Below are positions 1-7,949 of a DNA stretch of 18,118 nucleotides, piece after piece. The stretch lies in contig DBNZ01000212.1 of NCBI GenBank assembly GCA_002299495.1, positions 1-18,118 on the forward strand, read 5' to 3'. The DNA comes from Methylococcaceae bacterium UBA659 (GTDB taxonomy: Bacteria; Pseudomonadota; Gammaproteobacteria; Methylococcales; Methylomonadaceae). Below the pieces are notes generated by a model. It saw only the letters and a list, made by a program, of their open reading frames with translations. It was not told the origin of the DNA and did not search any database. Both the position numbers and the translations under genes were made by a program. Numbering within the stretch: the stretch's first letter is position 1; each line of letters starts with the position of its first letter.

Positions 1-145
1 ACCACGCCAATCCCGCGCACTAAGCCGCCCGCGGGGAGTCGCTATTTTTGCGAAAGCTTGTTTTGGGCATCCCAGCCCAAGCAAGCAGCAAAAACTTAAC
101 GCGACTGCTAATGCCTTCGGCGCCCCGATCCGTCCGCGTCACCCC

Positions 146-171
146 GTTCCGACCCGACAAGGGGTCGGAAC
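146..171. repeat. Perfect 10-bp hairpin (6-nt loop)
   Basis: GTTCCGACCC at 146-155 is the exact reverse complement of 162-171, separated by the 6-nt loop GACAAG. The stem is GC-rich, but no T-run follows on either strand, so it is not a typical intrinsic terminator. It may be part of a dispersed palindromic repeat. Confidence 0.7.
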
Positions 172-214
172 ATAGGCTCTCGCATGACTTGACGGCGTTT
201 CGCGATGCCTTGCA

Positions 215-308
215 GGTTTTCTCCGCTTCGCTCCGAAAACCCGCCCGGCGCTACGCCTATCGCGGACTAAAAATCTTCACTTCGCTAGCGCTCCGTTTCC
301 AAGATTTT
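215..308. repeat. Two consecutive inverted repeats with similar loops
   Basis: GGTTTTC (215-221) pairs with 235-241, and AAAATCTT (270-277) pairs with 301-308. The first loop contains CTTCGCTCCG and the second a longer variant with CTTCGCTAGCGCTCCG. The same loop theme in two unrelated stems suggests a repeat family rather than chance. Function unknown. Confidence 0.45.
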
Positions 309-415
309 CAGCGTCTGTTTGTACCCACTCAATCTTAAATCTTAAAAGGTAGTGGATTAAATCTGTGTACCGATGATAAAGCGGAGTTTAAGCCCTGGTT
401 TGTTTAGGTAATTAT

Positions 416-1066
416 TTACCACCTATCCGCAGTGGAATAATTAAAAAAAGCATAATCTTGTTGATAAAAAGATTGAATTTCCTTGCGAGTGGAATCTTTC
501 AAAACAATTTTTTTAATCTCCTCTTCAAAGTCTTTTTCGGTATTTTTCCTTCTGGGTATCGTTAAATGCTCAAATTTAATGCCAATTTTGGCTTCTAAAT
601 TTCTCGCCCAATCTTCGTCAAAACCATCCTCTTGTTTATAAACGTCAACCCCGTTGATATAAAACTCAACCTGGGGTCGTATGTGGTTATCTAAGGCAAA
701 AGAATTCTCGTGATAATTTTTTTTAATCATTTTCCACCAACGGTTTATATCTTCTGACTGCCCCCTATCTCGATTGCCATTCTGATTCCGTATGATGAAT
801 TCCCGCATAATGAATTCGCTTCGAAAGCGAAATATGGGATTGCGAACGGTCATAAATGTATAGTTAAAAATTTCTAACTTAAAAATTTGATTTATTTGCT
901 CCGCATGCATGTGTTGTGGAGTACATTTTCGAAATTTGATTAATCCTGGTGAAAATTCGGAAATGGAAAAACCATTTTTTTTAAAAAAAGACTCAATATG
1001 TGTGCCGCCCGTCTTGGGGACATGAATATAAAAAACGTTAATGTCGTCTCGAGTGAAAATTGGCAT
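416..1066 (-). CDS. Sulfotransferase family protein (Sulfotransfer_2-like)
   Basis: This 216-residue protein is predicted to move sulfate from PAPS to a hydroxyl group, probably on a glycan. The 5'-phosphosulfate loop is seen as HVPKTGGT at residues 15-22, followed by a helix (HIESFF). A 3'-phosphate motif VRNPIFRFRSEF lies at 74-85, with the arginine and serine in the expected order. CTPQHMHAEQI near residue 48 is also typical of this family. There is no signal peptide, which fits a cytosolic enzyme. The length is normal for short bacterial members. The gene is visibly more AT-rich than the housekeeping genes to the right, as is common for exchanged surface-polysaccharide genes. It lies 159 nt downstream of a second sulfotransferase-like gene on the same strand. 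The ribosome binding site is weak. The acceptor cannot be told from the sequence. Confidence 0.85.
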   Translation of the reverse strand: MPIFTRDDINVFYIHVPKTGGTHIESFFKKNGFSISEFSPGLIKFRKCTPQHMHAEQINQIFKLEIFNYTFMTVRNPIFRFRSEFIMREFIIRNQNGNRDRGQSEDINRWWKMIKKNYHENSFALDNHIRPQVEFYINGVDVYKQEDGFDEDWARNLEAKIGIKFEHLTIPRRKNTEKDFEEEIKKIVLKDSTRKEIQSFYQQDYAFFNYSTADRW

Positions 1067-1225
1067 GGATTTCTAAGTAAATAATTAGGGTGTCATACAC
1101 TGCGTCTAAATTTAACACATTACCCTTAATGGATTTTCGTTGTTCTCTGGAATTAGTGGGCTTAAGTATGCTTCAGGTCATTATGGTTCTGGACTTAAGA
1201 CTGAGGAGCGTCGTTTAGCTATGCG

Positions 1226-3466
1226 TTAAACAACGCGGCGCATTATTTGATTTAGATTTTCTTTAATGAAATCAATATCGGCTTCCCAGTTGCCCGTGAT
1301 GTGTATGGAACGGTCTTTTCCGGCATTGATCAAGTGCGTCTCTATTTTTGATAACTTATTGATAAGTAGCTGGTTTATAACTATGTTTCGGCTAGATAGC
1401 ACAATCATTTTTGTGTCGGGAGGGGAAAACAGTCCCATGTGCAGCGCCGATCCTTCGCATCCGGCGATAATGTTCGCCTCGCTCATTAATCGGATTTGCT
1501 CTTGCCAGGAAAGAAGTTCCGGAAAAACGATTTCAAAGCCGTAAGCAACGAATAGTTGTTCGATGCTTTCTTCGTTAATTGCCTTGCGTCCGTTAGTTTT
1601 TTTTAATAAGCATCGGGATAAATAAATTTTTCTTCCCGGAGCGAAATCTATCCTATTTCTAAGGGAATAAGCTTTGATGCGATCGTAAATAGATAACTGG
1701 CCTGGGTCTACCGTCAGGCTTAAAAAGAACATGGACGATGGAATGATTAGGTGCTCGGCACATAAGTCTTGGTTCGCTAAAATGATTTGGTTTTTACGGA
1801 TGCCAAAACAATCAAACAATGTTTGCGCGAGTTCATATTCAAAAACGTTGTCAAGAATGGGGCCGCGGCGATGGCTTAAAGGGTGGTAGATGAACTTATA
1901 TTGGCTTATATCAAGCGATTTTAAAATCCAAAATCGCGCCGGGGCTTCGAGTAATATATGGCCAAAATAATTGGATAACCAGCCTAGGTAAATACAAGGT
2001 TCTCGAATTAACAGAGACTTATTGATTTGAGCTTGGCTGATGCTTGCCGGGTCAATGGCCCTTTTTGCAGTAATTCCTCGATAGTTTGCATCTTGAATAA
2101 GCAGGCCGTTTTCATATAAACCACCGAGTAATGCTTGGGAGTCGGCCGGTGGAGCGTAGTCTGCGGCCGATATAAAGCAATCATTCGCCGTCATTGAACA
2201 CTGTGGTAGTTCAGATAAAAGAGAGGTTTTCAATTTTGGCAGTGTGGGAAAGCCATAGCAAAAAATCTGCCGGTCCTCTTCGATAGCAATGGGCGATGAA
2301 CTGATGTTTAGGACGAAAGGGGATAGTTGCGCTGGTTTATTGGGGTCTAGGGTTTTAGAGACGGCTTTTGTCTGGTTTTTGCCGGGTAAAATTGTCTTAA
2401 GCGCAGTTTTAAAAAATTTGCGATATTTAGTGACAGGTTTTGCCGCCGCTCGGTTGTGTTCCTGTGGCGCGAGTTTTGTTTGCTTCCAAGCTTCGGTTAG
2501 GCAAAGAATTGCAACATCTTCAAGCAACCTGGGAGACGTTTTCCTTTGCTCAGGGATAATCGAACTGGGTAAAAAGCACTGGGGAATAGGACGTTTGCAG
2601 AATTCTTCAAACAGCAGCCGGTTGGAGCGGCGATAATTTTTGAGTATGGCTCGACGATCGAGGTTGCTGAGCAATGGCGGGTCTTGGAAAGACGTGAGTC
2701 CATTGAGATAATCAATAAAACCCTGTTGATCTTTCTCCAGTATCAATCTCAGCGCATTAATTTTCTGAATTAACTTCATTAATTCACTTGGAAGAGCCGC
2801 ATTGGTGGTCGATGGGGATTTAACCAACAACTGTTTGGCCTGATTGAAATCAATGCCTGCCGCGTTCAGGAAATCGTCAATTAAATCGCCATTGAGCCAT
2901 TCGGTTTTATCGAAAACCTTAACCCGGATTGCGTCAATTCCGAATGCTTCCGCCCACGGTTTCAGCATTCGATAATAATTGCCGTGGACTTTATCCAAAT
3001 GCTCCGGATCGGTGTGCCATTTTAAGAAATCCTGAAAGGAAGTCCTCATTTGTCCCACCTTAACCTGTTGTTTCCAGGCAGATTCCATATATAAATCTTG
3101 CCTACGGACATAACAGATAATCTCCACGGAAAAATAGTTGAAAACCTGGGCTAAGTAGGCGATATGGGCAGGCAGAAGATGATGGTAAAAATCTTCGCAA
3201 GAAAGCACCAGAAGCTGGCAATTTGATCTTTCAAATTCGTTGAGCAGTGCGTTTAAATTGAGGGTATCGCCCTGGGTTGCCCAAAACACCACGGGATAAT
3301 GGGCATTAATGACATCGCCAAAATGCTCTATCTGGGAGAGGCCATATTCAGGGTAAAAAATGCCACAAGTCGCGGTTAAAAAATGACGGTTTTCGAAAAG
3401 GCAATTCTGTATGGAACTCGTGCCGGTTTTTCCAGTGCCAATATGAAGCAATAGTCGTTTTGTCAT
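1226..3466 (-). CDS. Two-domain protein: sulfotransferase-like plus GT61 (DUF563) glycosyltransferase
   Basis: This 746-residue protein appears to join two enzymes. Residues 1 to about 300 look like a sulfotransferase: the PAPS loop HIGTGKTGTSSIQ is at 8-20, and YVRRQDLYMESAW at 119-131 fits the 3'-phosphate site. A basic, poorly conserved linker covers about 330-385. Residues about 390-746 resemble glycosyltransferase family 61: SNYFGHILLEAPARFW at 498-513, YLSR at 615-618, and AGCEGSALHMGLFSPP at 668-683, which matches the family's conserved Gly-Ser/His segment near the C-terminus. There are no signal peptide or membrane helices, so it is probably cytosolic. The likely role is to build and sulfate a surface or exopolysaccharide, together with the sulfotransferase gene downstream. 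The frame is intact through the junction. The GT61 call is based on these motifs only. Confidence 0.8.
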   Translation of the reverse strand: MTKRLLLHIGTGKTGTSSIQNCLFENRHFLTATCGIFYPEYGLSQIEHFGDVINAHYPVVFWATQGDTLNLNALLNEFERSNCQLLVLSCEDFYHHLLPAHIAYLAQVFNYFSVEIICYVRRQDLYMESAWKQQVKVGQMRTSFQDFLKWHTDPEHLDKVHGNYYRMLKPWAEAFGIDAIRVKVFDKTEWLNGDLIDDFLNAAGIDFNQAKQLLVKSPSTTNAALPSELMKLIQKINALRLILEKDQQGFIDYLNGLTSFQDPPLLSNLDRRAILKNYRRSNRLLFEEFCKRPIPQCFLPSSIIPEQRKTSPRLLEDVAILCLTEAWKQTKLAPQEHNRAAAKPVTKYRKFFKTALKTILPGKNQTKAVSKTLDPNKPAQLSPFVLNISSSPIAIEEDRQIFCYGFPTLPKLKTSLLSELPQCSMTANDCFISAADYAPPADSQALLGGLYENGLLIQDANYRGITAKRAIDPASISQAQINKSLLIREPCIYLGWLSNYFGHILLEAPARFWILKSLDISQYKFIYHPLSHRRGPILDNVFEYELAQTLFDCFGIRKNQIILANQDLCAEHLIIPSSMFFLSLTVDPGQLSIYDRIKAYSLRNRIDFAPGRKIYLSRCLLKKTNGRKAINEESIEQLFVAYGFEIVFPELLSWQEQIRLMSEANIIAGCEGSALHMGLFSPPDTKMIVLSSRNIVINQLLINKLSKIETHLINAGKDRSIHITGNWEADIDFIKENLNQIMRRVV

Positions 3467-3759
3467 TAAGGTTAATCAGAAGAATGTTGAAGCTTTCATC
3501 AAAAATGACTTGCTTTAATGCCGATAATTGGAAGGAATAGGCGGCGTAATGGCATGATTTGAAATCAGAAGCTTGCGGTTTCACCCGGTTTGCCCTATTT
3601 TCTGGGCGGCATGCTTCATTAGGAAATGGGTTTACTAGGTTAAAAAATTTAAAAAATATAATTTTAGGGCATACCCTGTTCTTTTTTACTAGATATGGAG
3701 AAGATAGCCGATAACAATCCCTTGTTAAGTTTCGGCATCTTCCCCTCCCCAATCAATTT

Positions 3760-4041
3760 TTATTTTTTACCAGCCCGAAATATAACTCTACGGCGGGATT
3801 TTTCTTCGCCGTCTTTCATGATGGTTTTTTGGGTGATAGTGAACCTGCCCAGGCCTTTGACATTGATGCTGCCTGCTTCGGCTTCTGCGAGGTGTTTTTT
3901 TAATTCGTCGAATAGGGCGTTGGCGATGGTTGCCGCACGTTTGTCGTTGATTTTTCCGAAAGCATCCGCGTTGGTGGCCTTGGCGGATTGGATTAATTCA
4001 GCGACGTTTAGTTGGGTCGGTTTTTGTTTAGCTTCTGGCAT
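3760..4041 (-). CDS. HU/IHF-like DNA-binding protein with atypical arm
   Basis: This 93-residue protein is predicted to bind and bend DNA as a dimer in the nucleoid. The HU order is visible: an N-terminal helical part (LNVAELIQSAKA), a second helix (KRAATIANALFDELKKHLAEAE), the turn GSINVKGLGRFTI at about 57-69, which corresponds to the G-F-G-x-F segment of HU, and the closing strand VIFRAGKK. The arm differs from classical HU. The GRNPxTG tip with its DNA-intercalating proline is missing, and the segment instead reads TIMKDGEEKSRRR. The protein also ends right after the last strand. The start is supported by an AAGGA sequence 7-8 nt upstream. The 293 nt between this gene and the fusion gene at 1226-3466 is AT-rich and holds no credible gene. 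Confidence 0.85.
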   Translation of the reverse strand: MPEAKQKPTQLNVAELIQSAKATNADAFGKINDKRAATIANALFDELKKHLAEAEAGSINVKGLGRFTITQKTIMKDGEEKSRRRVIFRAGKK

Positions 4042-4277
4042 GGTTTTTTCCTTTTGTAAGGGGTTAAAAAGTTGGCATTGTTAATTTTAGATAGCTTTAA
4101 TATTTTTTAGCCTTATTATTCAATTAGATAAAAATCAAAAACGCTACATATTTAACAATACCAAAAAGTTAAGCTTGGGTGGTAATAATCCGCCAATTTT
4201 GGTGGTTTTCCTGTTTACGGGAGTTTTGTAGGGCAGAGTCCATTCGTAGTTCCCTTGTGTTTCCGGAAGGTTTATTT

Positions 4278-4646
4278 TCAAGAAACCGGATTAATCGCCT
4301 TTAAGGTCTTGCGTATGGCGTTAAGTTCATGACCAAGGTCAGCGGCTACGGCAATGGCGGCTTCTGACTCGCCTTGCCGCTTAAACCAGCGATTGGCTAG
4401 GCTTAATGTTTCAGCTAAGGTCAACGCGGCCATTTCTTCCCGCAACAGCATGATACGGTTGTTGTGGTTAATCCAAGCCTTGGCTTCGTTTAATTCATCT
4501 GTCGACAGCAATCCGGCCAGTTCTTGCGTTATGACCGGGTTGGACAAAGGCATTTTTCCAATGACGGCGGCCTTAGGCTTTTGGGTCTCTAGGTTGTATT
4601 CGGTGCGGATCAGTTGCACCACGTTTTTGCGGATTCGAAAATGCAT
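4278..4646 (-). CDS. Unrecognised 122-residue protein
   Basis: I do not recognise this family. The N-terminal 33 residues look like a small beta unit (HFRIRKNVVQLIRTEY, then KAAVIGKMPL). From about residue 38 onward the protein is alpha-helical and charged, with an alanine/leucine-rich part (EEMAALTLAETLSLANRWF at about 70-88). There is no signal peptide, membrane helix, cysteine or metal motif. The gene has its own promoter, whose -10 hexamer sits in a perfect palindrome. This suggests tight regulation, possibly by the product itself. The next gene downstream is the HU-like gene, 236 nt away. A small DNA-binding or stress-related protein is possible but is a guess. Confidence 0.7.
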   Translation of the reverse strand: MHFRIRKNVVQLIRTEYNLETQKPKAAVIGKMPLSNPVITQELAGLLSTDELNEAKAWINHNNRIMLLREEMAALTLAETLSLANRWFKRQGESEAAIAVAADLGHELNAIRKTLKAINPVS

Positions 4647-4666
4647 AAGCTTACGCGAGTAGTTAA

Positions 4667-4692
4667 TTTTCGGGCAGTATACTGCCCGAAAA
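4667..4692. promoter_or_regulatory. Perfect 26-bp palindrome over the -10 box, likely operator
   Basis: The half-site TTTTCGGGCAGTA (4667-4679) is followed directly by its exact reverse complement (4680-4692). The -10 hexamer lies at the centre, so a dimeric protein bound here would block RNA polymerase. The flanks have Ts on the left and As on the right, the opposite of a bidirectional terminator. I do not recognise the motif as the site of a known regulator. Confidence 0.65.
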
Positions 4693-4704
4693 CAACAGAT
4701 GCAA
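4676..4704 (-). promoter_or_regulatory. Sigma70-like promoter of the 122-residue gene
   Basis: On the minus strand, TTGCAT (4704-4699) is followed after exactly 17 nt by TATACT (4681-4676). This is a near-consensus -35/-10 pair. Transcription would start near 4668, giving a leader of about 20 nt before the ATG at 4646. It lies just downstream of the DUF1501 stop codon, so the 122-residue gene is probably a separate transcription unit. Confidence 0.65.
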
Positions 4705-4732
4705 CCCGGTTTTCGAAAACAGAATATTTAGC

Positions 4733-5926
4733 CTAGAGCAGGCCCATATTTTTAGGTTTCGTCGCCGGGAATATTTGCGCCAAAGCTTTTTCAGGGAGAC
4801 CGAACTGGGCTTGGAACAGGCCGCCCATCACGCTGCGGTATTCATTGAGGACCGGGTAATCGCGGTCTTGGAACAATTTGTCTGCGGTCAATCGGGTTTG
4901 GTCGCCGACAATACGCCCCCCTTTGATGCCGCCGCCTAACACCCAGTAAACAGTGCCGTGGCCGTGGTCTGTGCCCCGGTTACCGTTTTCCCGGAAGGTG
5001 CGGCCAAATTCCGAGATGACCAAGACCACCGTTTTCTGCCAGACCGGTCCCATTTCCTTGGCAAAGACATTTAGGCCATTGCCTAAGGCTGAGATTTTTT
5101 TGGCCAGCTGGCCTTCCGCCCCGCCTTGGTTGAAGTGGGTGTCCCACCCCCCTACATCTACGAAGGCAATATTAAATTTGTCCTGCATCATGGCGGCCAT
5201 CAGCTTGGCTTGCTTCTCAAAGCCTTTGGACCTGATGGCGCCCCGGCTGGCCTGTTCCATTTCGGCGGCCATATCCTGAACCGCCGCCTGGTTAAGTTCA
5301 AAGCCTTCTTTGATGTATTCGTTAAGGGCGCTACCTTGGTACATTTCCGCAAGAATATCCGATTGGCGGTCGGCGAAGACTTGCTTTTTCTTACCCGTTA
5401 ATGACAGGTTTGAGATAGCAGCGGGGCCTTTACAGGCAATAGGCAGGGTGTCGGTGAATGAAATGGCCTGGATGGGACCAGATAAGGTGCTGACCAAGCG
5501 GTTAAGAAAGCCGGAATTGTAGTTTTTTTGGCCTGTCAAGGGCTGGCCTAGTTCTATGCTGTCTTGGGTTTCAAAATGGCTGCGCGAGGCATCGTCCGTG
5601 CCCGCGAACGGAATAAACGCCACTTGGCCTTGTTGGAACAACGGCCAAATGCTGTCTTTAAGGGCCGGGTGCAACGCCCAGTCCGCGTTGATCGGTATGC
5701 CCGCGTTTTTATTGGCCGGGTCGGGGCGGGGAATGGCGATGCCGGGGCGGGTCTCGTAATAAAGCGGGCTGGAATGCGGGATAAGGATATTGGCGGCGTC
5801 GTACCCGCCACGCAAGAAAACCAACAAAAAGCGGGCGTCGGTACTAGGGACCGCGAACAATTTTGGCGGATTTAACAGTAACGGAGCCGAAGCTGAAAGT
5901 AATTGTAAGAATTTACGACGATTCAT
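4733..5926 (-). CDS. DUF1501 family protein, Tat-exported
   Basis: This 397-residue protein is of the DUF1501 type, a branch of the alkaline phosphatase/sulfatase fold whose biochemical role is unsettled. The N-terminus carries a twin-arginine signal (NRRKFLQLLSASAPLLL), so it is probably exported folded. Family marks are FLRGGYDAANILIPH near 38-51, SHFETQDSIELG near 120-131, DVGGWDTHFNQGG near 257-269, and SEFGRTFRENGNRGTDHGHG near 305-324. The last two contain the Asp/His residues expected to bind metal. The start is supported by a GGAG sequence about 8 nt upstream. Only 12 nt separate it from the DUF1800 gene upstream, so the two are almost certainly co-transcribed and perhaps translationally coupled. 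DUF1800-DUF1501 pairs are common across bacteria and probably act together in the envelope. Confidence 0.92.
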   Translation of the reverse strand: MNRRKFLQLLSASAPLLLNPPKLFAVPSTDARFLLVFLRGGYDAANILIPHSSPLYYETRPGIAIPRPDPANKNAGIPINADWALHPALKDSIWPLFQQGQVAFIPFAGTDDASRSHFETQDSIELGQPLTGQKNYNSGFLNRLVSTLSGPIQAISFTDTLPIACKGPAAISNLSLTGKKKQVFADRQSDILAEMYQGSALNEYIKEGFELNQAAVQDMAAEMEQASRGAIRSKGFEKQAKLMAAMMQDKFNIAFVDVGGWDTHFNQGGAEGQLAKKISALGNGLNVFAKEMGPVWQKTVVLVISEFGRTFRENGNRGTDHGHGTVYWVLGGGIKGGRIVGDQTRLTADKLFQDRDYPVLNEYRSVMGGLFQAQFGLPEKALAQIFPATKPKNMGLL

Positions 5927-5938
5927 GGTGTTCTCCGG

Positions 5939-7429
5939 TTAACGGTACATAAATTCGGGTGCGGACAGCAAGAACGTGTTCCATTCTTGGGCTGATTTGG
6001 CTTTTTCCAAGGCCGCCTTGGTTTGGGCTGACAGCAGGGGCTCAAGGGTTTTAAACAGGGGTTTGTCGGCCAATTTTTGCCGTACCAACGCGGCGTTGCG
6101 GCTTGCAGAAAGCTTGCTATTGGCAATTTGCTTGGCCACTTCAAAGCGTTCGGTCAATTGCGCGGGGCTAATCCAGTCTTTCTCGGTCATGCCATAACCA
6201 TCAGGGGTCGAGTGGCCGTAGAGCGGTTCATCCAGTTTGTTTAGCCATTGGTTTATGCGGCCTATGTCGGTTATGGTGTCACCGTCATAGACAAACCTTA
6301 CGGTGGCCAAGATGTAGTGCATGGGGTCACTGACTTTTTTGCCAAGAGAATCCGCAAACTCTTGGGATTCCAACAACGTCCGTAAACAGGCGGCAATATC
6401 GCCGTCGGTGGCGGTAAAGGTTTTGGCCACTTTTTCCACCAAAGCCGGTGTCGGGTGGTCTGAGACCAGATAAACGGCCAGTTTACGGCTGATGAATTTT
6501 GCCGTTGACGGGTGTTTGGCCAACAGGTCGACCACTTGTTCGACTTCCGCAAAGCCTTCGCCTTTAATGGTCTTGCCCAAGAAATGCTTTTCGCTAAAGT
6601 CATGGCGCTTAGGGTTAAACTCAAAAATACCGTCGCGCACATAATAACGGCGCAGTTCTGGCTTCATCTTCGGCTTTTTCTCTTCCCAGTTGATGCCGAC
6701 ACCGGTGAGGATTTTCGCCAAATTTTGTACGTCTTGTTGGGTATAGCCGCCATCTACGCCTAACGTATGCAATTCCATTAATTCCCGAGCGTAATTTTCG
6801 TTGATTTTAGCAACGGCGTTATGGCTATTATCCAGATAGACCAGCATGGCCGGATGGCGCAAGCTGGCCATCAGCAAATCCCGGAACTTGCCCAGGACGT
6901 GGGGGCGGATGGCGGTGTCTTCATAATCGGCCAACAGGACGCTGATATTTCCTTTGCGGCTGAAGACGCTGAAATGGTTGAGCCAGAACCAGGTCATTTG
7001 CTGTTTCAGTTGCCAGGGAGAATAAAGCGCACGCAGTAGATGGCGCTGCCTGGTTTCGTTTAATACTTGTTCAGCGGCTTGATTCCTCGCCTTCCTTGCG
7101 ATTTGCCTTTGCTCGGTGGGCAAGTTTTTTAAGCCCTTGTGTCTGTTGTGGAATTCTTTGGCCACCCACTCTTCGTCTTTTTGTTCAATCGAGAGTTGGG
7201 CAACGAGGCTTTGAATGGAGGGGGGCAGGTTGTCATCGGCGGAGGCGGCCAATTGCCCTTCCAAATATTTTTTTTTGCCTTGGCTTTGAAATTCAGCGAC
7301 CGCTTGGCTGGTAATGCCATAGCCCATTCGGTTGAGCCATTTGATGTCTTGGACAGCCAGCGGGTCTGAAACCGCCCCGGTCCAATAGATAAGCAATAAA
7401 AACAGCGATGTGATATGTATTGGCTGCAT
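5939..7429 (-). CDS. DUF1800 family protein, secreted
   Basis: This 496-residue protein is of the DUF1800 family, whose function is unknown. The first 20 residues form a Sec-type signal peptide (hydrophobic ITSLFLLLIYWTGAV). The family core is clear: WLNRMGYGIT at about 30-39, MTWFWLNHFSVF, HPAMLVYLDNSHN, and the hallmark NENYARELMELHTLGVDGGY followed by TQQDVQNLAKILTG. The segment ending in KFISRKLAVYLVSDHP is also typical. Its stop codon lies 12 nt before the DUF1501 start. The length is normal. It is the first gene of the pair, with a long non-coding region upstream. DUF1800 proteins travel with DUF1501 proteins and are probably partners outside the cytoplasm; the substrate is unknown. Confidence 0.92.
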   Translation of the reverse strand: MQPIHITSLFLLLIYWTGAVSDPLAVQDIKWLNRMGYGITSQAVAEFQSQGKKKYLEGQLAASADDNLPPSIQSLVAQLSIEQKDEEWVAKEFHNRHKGLKNLPTEQRQIARKARNQAAEQVLNETRQRHLLRALYSPWQLKQQMTWFWLNHFSVFSRKGNISVLLADYEDTAIRPHVLGKFRDLLMASLRHPAMLVYLDNSHNAVAKINENYARELMELHTLGVDGGYTQQDVQNLAKILTGVGINWEEKKPKMKPELRRYYVRDGIFEFNPKRHDFSEKHFLGKTIKGEGFAEVEQVVDLLAKHPSTAKFISRKLAVYLVSDHPTPALVEKVAKTFTATDGDIAACLRTLLESQEFADSLGKKVSDPMHYILATVRFVYDGDTITDIGRINQWLNKLDEPLYGHSTPDGYGMTEKDWISPAQLTERFEVAKQIANSKLSASRNAALVRQKLADKPLFKTLEPLLSAQTKAALEKAKSAQEWNTFLLSAPEFMYR

Positions 7430-7907
7430 GGGCGACCCCGGAATCGGTGAGCAATGGTCTAAAAATAATTGGGAGGTTTGGTTGGGTAAACTTTTTTATA
7501 ACACCAGCGATAACTTAATCCGGCTCTATCTTAAAATTATCATTCGGGTTGGGCTCAAGATGATGCGCCAAATAGCACTTGACTATCTCTGCCGTTGCCT
7601 AGCCCACGGTGGCGCAAAGGTATCAACGTTTATTGTGCTGCCAACCTGATGCCGTTGCCTGTTTCTTTCGCAGCCCGATTGATTCACAAAGCGCCTGCAA
7701 AAACAACACACACTCCCCCGCTCGGATGTGCACAGAAGACTCTTTTCCAGGTTCAGGTTACCGGCTGCATGCTTTGAGTCTAGCATAACGAGCGCTTTCC
7801 CCCTCTATTGCATGCGGAAATTATAAGCTCGCTCTAAGACCGTGATCGAATAGAGGATGACACATGGCTTAAAGTTCGCATTTCAAACTCGGCTAGGGGA
7901 ATTTACA
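7430..7907. other. 478-nt intergenic region, no convincing gene
   Basis: This stretch should hold the promoter of the minus-strand DUF1800 operon and the leader of the small plus-strand ORFs. Short open frames on both strands at about 7583-7786 lie opposite each other and have no recognisable family features. The 11-mer TGCCGTTGCCT occurs twice, at 7590-7600 and 7650-7660. The segment around 7600-7770 has a coding-like texture and could be a decayed gene, but I cannot identify it. Confidence 0.4.
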
Positions 7908-7949
7908 ATGTTAAGGAACTTGCAAAACGCATTAAAGCGAGTTGAATGA
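7908..7949 (+). CDS. Possible 13-residue leader peptide
   Basis: A 13-codon frame (MLRNLQNALKRVE) starts 7 nt after a good ribosome binding site, AGGGGA at 7895-7900. Its TGA overlaps the ATG of the next ORF as ATGA at 7946-7949. The next ORF has only a weak binding site of its own, so translational coupling is plausible. The peptide would form a short basic amphipathic helix. It could also be chance. Confidence 0.35.
   Translation: MLRNLQNALKRVE

Larger units (their letters stand above)
1..415. other. Non-coding region rich in inverted repeats
   Basis: I see no credible gene here. An open frame at 48-338 has low-complexity, arginine-rich content with no recognisable domain, and it runs through several inverted repeats. 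Those repeats explain the sequence better. They are a 10-bp stem at 146-171, a 7-bp pair at 215-221/235-241, and an 8-bp pair at 270-277/301-308. The last two enclose similar loops containing TTCGCT and GCTCCG. The stretch could be a dispersed intergenic repeat or the decayed end of a mobile element. No neighbour to the left is visible. Confidence 0.5.

Noticed and set aside
48..338. Open frame of 96 codons at the left edge
   Set aside because: Arginine-rich content without domains, spanning several inverted repeats; better read as a non-coding repeat region.
3348..3752. Minus-strand open frame of 134 codons
   Set aside because: Overlaps the start of the sulfotransferase-GT61 gene in another frame and shows no family features.
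4667..4692. Palindrome as a terminator of the DUF1501 gene
   Set aside because: The flanks are Ts on the left and As on the right, the wrong polarity for termination, and the -10 box is at its centre.
7583..7786. Opposed short frames on both strands
   Set aside because: They cover the same bases, lack ribosome binding sites and known motifs; a decayed gene is possible but not supportable.
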